Below, one piece after another: positions 20,642 to 21,965 of a stretch of 21,965 nt of DNA. Source of the stretch: a virus; IMG/VR virus record IMGVR_UViG_3300046010_003558, positions 1 to 21,965 of that record. One strand, 5' to 3'. A program made the position numbers and the translations under genes. Under the pieces are notes generated by a model. The model had not been told where the DNA came from. It searched no databases and saw nothing but the letters and a program-made list of their open reading frames with translations. Position 1 is the stretch's first letter. The number at the start of each line of letters is the position of its first letter.

Positions 20642-20936
20642 TCTTGGCTTCCTTGATGTTGTAAACCACAGACGTTCCGCCCCGAGTAGTGATCCACTCC
20701 TTGTTGGTCTTCTCTCGGTAGGCCCTTTCCTCGGGAGTTTCCGGTGGAGGTACGTATTTGACGAACTCAACATACTCGTGGTTAACAGAGTCCCACAAGT
20801 AAGTCCGATCGTATTGTTTATAAAACTCCCCGGCCTCGGTTACAGCTTGCTCCTTATCATCCGTGTCTAGGACGATGTCCTCAAAACCTCCACAAGCACC
20901 GTGATAATCGTAAGCAATCAGCCAGTACCGTTTCAT
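20619..20936 (-). CDS. Unknown small protein, minus-strand operon
   Basis: 105 residues. ATG 20936 overlaps the dUTPase stop as ATGA, with GGGAG 10 bases upstream. It opens with a beta-strand-like 'MKRYWLIAYDYHGACGGFED' and 'EQAVTEAGEFYKQYDRTYLW', and has a central Pro/Glu-rich linker ('PPPETPEERAYREK'). The overall look is a small alpha/beta domain with a flexible end. No family was recognised. It is directly downstream of dUTPase and co-translated with it. Confidence 0.5.
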   Translation of the reverse strand: MKRYWLIAYDYHGACGGFEDIVLDTDDKEQAVTEAGEFYKQYDRTYLWDSVNHEYVEFVKYVPPPETPEERAYREKTNKEWITTRGGTSVVYNIKEAKIEHRSPI

Positions 20937-21367
20937 CGTCCACTACTCCCCCACCCACCATCACCCCGCTCACCCACTACCGTGGTGAACTCCTTCACCT
21001 CAACTACGTTGACCTTGGGAACCGGGACCAAGAGTAGCTGGGCGATACGGTCACCTTGGTTCAACCACTTGATCTTCTCCGAGTGGTTACGAAGAAGCAC
21101 CTTAACCTCCCCGGTGTAACCGGAATCAATGACTCCAGCACCCACCTCCAGAGACTGCTTGAGAGCCACGCTAGAGCGCGACTTGATGACCCCGCACCAT
21201 CCCTCTAGGATGCTTACTGCAATGCCCGTAGAGACAAGCCTAGAGCCCCACGCGGGGATTTCAGTCACATCCAAGGCGTAAAGGTCCAGCCCAGCATCCG
21301 CTGGGTTAGCTTTGGTGGGGAGGTTTGCTTCGGGGTGGAGCTTTTTGATTTCTAGGTTAAGTGTCAC
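20933..21367 (-). CDS. dut: dUTPase (deoxyuridine 5'-triphosphate nucleotidohydrolase)
   Basis: 144 residues from GTG 21367, overlapping the gene before by 11 bases. dUTPase hydrolyses dUTP to dUMP and pyrophosphate, keeping uracil out of DNA and feeding thymidylate synthesis. All five trimeric dUTPase motifs are in order: I 'ADAGLDL' (23-29), II 'SRSSVA' (63-68), III 'GVIDSGYTGE' (78-87, catalytic Asp81), IV 'GDRIAQLLLVP' (105-115), V 'ERGDGGWGSSG' (133-143). Motif V has Trp139 where Phe is usual; this residue stacks on the uracil base, so activity should be kept. Length is that of bacterial and phage homotrimeric enzymes. It is in the same operon as ThyX. Confidence 0.95.
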   Translation of the reverse strand: MTLNLEIKKLHPEANLPTKANPADAGLDLYALDVTEIPAWGSRLVSTGIAVSILEGWCGVIKSRSSVALKQSLEVGAGVIDSGYTGEVKVLLRNHSEKIKWLNQGDRIAQLLLVPVPKVNVVEVKEFTTVVGERGDGGWGSSGR

Positions 21368-21539
21368 TGGTGTTGTGTCCTTTCACTTCATTCCAGATTT
21401 CATCGAATCGTCTCTCGATTAGACTGCAAGCAGCCTCTCCGATCCACTTCTCAAGCACAACGGTGTAGGCTGCCCCCCAGCTCATTCCTTGCCGGATGTT
21501 CTCTTCGACATCTTCAAACGGATCACGACATGCGCTCAT
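21357..21539 (-). CDS. Unknown small protein, minus-strand operon
   Basis: 60 residues. ATG 21539 overlaps the flap exonuclease stop as ATGA, with GGAGGAG 11 bases upstream. It is acidic and helical ('RDPFEDVEENIRQGMSWGAA', 'LIERRFDEIWNEVKG'), with two cysteines. No family was recognised. Its coding end holds the start of the dUTPase gene. Confidence 0.5.
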   Translation of the reverse strand: MSACRDPFEDVEENIRQGMSWGAAYTVVLEKWIGEAACSLIERRFDEIWNEVKGHNTSDT

Positions 21540-21965
21540 AGGTCGAGGACTCCTCCGAAATATTCCTTCCAGTCTTTACCTTCCTGTCGATGGATAAAGA
21601 GGAGCTGTGCATTCTCATCCAACGCATCCTTCCACCGACCGGAAAATTCTTTCTTATACAACGTAGCCACTGCCTTCATTACACGCACTGGCTTACGACT
21701 ACATGACTCAAGCAGCCCTTCGGTCTTCTTCGGACCCATGCCCTTCAGACCCGCTACGTTGTCAACAGAATCGCCTACGCACATCTGATACCAGAAGAAA
21801 AGGTCTGCGTCTCGAAGGGTGCGCATCTCAAACGTGTCCTTCTGTGGGTTGTACAACCAACCGGGGATTTGCTTCAAATCCTTATCACCGCTGACCACAC
21901 ATGTAGACTTATCGGGCTTCGCCCACTGGTACATGCCGCAGAAGTCATCCGCTTCCCGGCCCCTC
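21536..21965 (-). CDS. 5'-3' flap exonuclease (T7 gp6/FEN-like), partial at the right edge
   Basis: C-terminal 142 residues; the frame is open to the right edge, so the start and the metal-binding N-terminal half lie outside. The visible part begins with 'GREADDF', the FEN-family acidic motif (E-A-D-D). It continues with 'TCVVSGDKDLKQIPGWLYNP' (SGDKD motif), then 'MCVGDSVDNVAGLKGMGPKK', the helix-three-turn-helix/GDSxDN region that binds DNA and metal. This is the fold of the T5/T7 5'-exonucleases and the Pol I small domain. In T7 the gene 6 exonuclease removes RNA primers and degrades host DNA. It is the first gene seen in transcription order, followed through an ATGA overlap by the small unknown gene. 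Confidence 0.9.
   Translation of the reverse strand, partial: RGREADDFCGMYQWAKPDKSTCVVSGDKDLKQIPGWLYNPQKDTFEMRTLRDADLFFWYQMCVGDSVDNVAGLKGMGPKKTEGLLESCSRKPVRVMKAVATLYKKEFSGRWKDALDENAQLLFIHRQEGKDWKEYFGGVLDL

Noticed and set aside
1-21965. tRNA genes, CRISPR arrays, insertion sequences, integrase or attachment site
   Set aside because: No cloverleaf-like non-coding stretch, regularly spaced repeat, transposase or integrase motif was seen, and there is almost no non-coding space.

Overview
This window is a contiguous piece of a tailed double-stranded DNA bacteriophage genome, most probably a short-tailed (podovirus, loosely T7-like) phage. Reasons: almost every base is coding, genes abut or overlap by a few bases, and a virion-protein block faces a block of T7-type DNA metabolism genes (an endonuclease I relative, a 5'-3' flap exonuclease, ThyX, dUTPase, a DUF3310 protein). 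No tail sheath or tape-measure gene is visible. A two-component spanin system (inner-membrane Rz-like protein plus outer-membrane lipoprotein) points to a Gram-negative host. The species cannot be told from the sequence. Nothing indicates integration: no integrase, repressor, tRNA or attachment site was seen.

Plus strand, 1-15471: the late or virion region. It starts inside a probable tail nozzle/stabiliser protein that runs in from the left edge. Next come a Gln-rich virion protein, a 2-oxoglutarate/Fe(II) oxygenase-like protein, and three small Ala/Gln-rich coiled-coil proteins. Then comes a 2316-residue giant protein with two separate zinc-metallopeptidase-like domains and a long helical C-terminal half, most simply read as an ejected internal virion protein of the 'polyvalent protein' type. 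It is followed by a Gly/Gln/Asn/Met-rich low-complexity protein, a beta-rich appendage protein, a small unknown protein, and a Gly-rich protein. The block ends with a lysis cassette: a holin-like membrane protein, the i-spanin, and the overlapping o-spanin.

Boundary, 15472-15551: a long, nearly perfect hairpin flanked by an A-rich and a T-rich tract, which should terminate transcription from both sides. It sits exactly where the two convergent gene blocks meet.

Minus strand, 21965 down to 15552: the nucleotide and DNA metabolism block, transcribed right to left. In transcription order: flap exonuclease (cut by the right edge), small unknown, dUTPase, three or more small unknowns, DUF3310 protein, two small unknowns, endonuclease I-like resolvase, ThyX, two tiny membrane proteins, a small zinc-ribbon-like protein, a DEDDy exonuclease with a C-terminal zinc ribbon, and three unknown acidic proteins. 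Most junctions are ATGA/GTGA-type or overlaps of a few bases, so translation is probably coupled. ThyX and dUTPase supply dTMP/dUMP, and the two nucleases fit host DNA degradation, primer removal and branch resolution.

No promoter could be identified. Gaps between genes are all below about 80 bases, so both blocks are presumably transcribed from promoters outside the window or hidden in coding sequence. Not seen here: terminase, portal, capsid, DNA or RNA polymerase, endolysin.
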